Shown: positions 5,111-5,127 of the stretch, piece after piece | How positions within the stretch are numbered: position 1 is the first letter of the stretch | How the letters are laid out: every line of letters starts with the position of its first letter | Source: Candidatus Woesearchaeota archaeon | GTDB lineage: Archaea > Nanobdellota > Nanobdellia > SCGC-AAA011-G17 > JACPNG01 | DNA: 5,127 nucleotides | Direction of reading: 5' to 3' | Assembly (NCBI GenBank): GCA_016185555.1 | Contig: JACPNI010000106.1 | Location: 1-5,127 of the forward strand | Notes under the pieces: generated by a model | What the model was told of the DNA's origin: nothing | The model's database searches: none | Seen by the model: only the letters and a program-made list of their open reading frames with translations | Translations under genes and position numbers: made by a program

Positions 5111-5127
5111 GTGGAAGAAGACAAATA
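5111..5127 (+). CDS. Start of a further gene in the SpoIIM-like operon (3' truncated by window)
   Basis: GTG follows the preceding stop as TAA-A-GTG, repeating the junction seen before the 197-residue protein. GGAG at 5101-5104 is a Shine-Dalgarno at 6 nt spacing. Only five full codons (encoding (M/V)EEDK) are visible, so no function can be assigned. The evidence is the RBS and the repeated junction; the open frame is too short to test. Confidence 0.5.

Noticed and set aside
1..5127. CRISPR array, insertion sequence or attachment site
   Set aside because: No regularly spaced repeats, transposase-like frame, terminal inverted repeats or tRNA-linked direct repeats were seen.

Overview
The window looks like a piece of an AT-rich, compact archaeal chromosome, most likely from a DPANN-type lineage such as Woesearchaeota or Pacearchaeota. 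This is inferred from gene content: a form III RuBisCO, a ribose-1,5-bisphosphate (R15P) isomerase-like protein and a SpoIIM/DUF95 membrane protein. Archaeal TATA/BRE-like promoters lie about 25-28 nt from start codons, genes abut or overlap by a few bases, and several small membrane proteins carry N-X-S/T sequons. No species can be named from the sequence alone.

Left part (1-2488). The C-terminal half of a form III RuBisCO runs on the plus strand. It meets, tail to tail with a 4-nt overlap, a minus-strand operon of three genes: an R15P isomerase-like protein, then (1 nt gap) a HAD-family phosphatase, then (4-nt ATGA overlap) a two-TM membrane protein with a six-cysteine external tail. RuBisCO and R15P isomerase are two of the three enzymes of the archaeal AMP/nucleoside degradation route (AMP phosphorylase, R15P isomerase, RuBisCO), which feeds nucleotide ribose into 3-phosphoglycerate. 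AMP phosphorylase is not in the window. The HAD enzyme may act on a sugar phosphate of the same pathway or on 2-phosphoglycolate.

Middle (2489-3532). The leader of the isomerase operon contains a hairpin with a GNRA-type loop, in a roughly 290-nt stretch with no convincing gene. A 48-residue single-TM protein (plus) then stops 3 nt from the end of a two-gene minus-strand operon: a winged-helix protein and, overlapping it by 4 nt, a RelE/ParE-like protein. I read this pair as a candidate type II toxin-antitoxin module with a wHTH antitoxin. A 20-bp imperfect palindrome between its TATA box and start codon is a plausible autoregulatory operator.

Right part (3533-5127). A 127-nt divergent intergenic region carries two back-to-back, apparently leaderless promoters. 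The plus-strand one drives a SpoIIM/DUF95-family multipass membrane protein, then (1 nt gap) a single-TM protein with a cysteine-containing external domain, then (1 nt gap) the first codons of another gene cut by the window end. The three junctions e2b-like/HAD, SpoIIM/next and next/last all have the form TAA-A-(A/G)TG.
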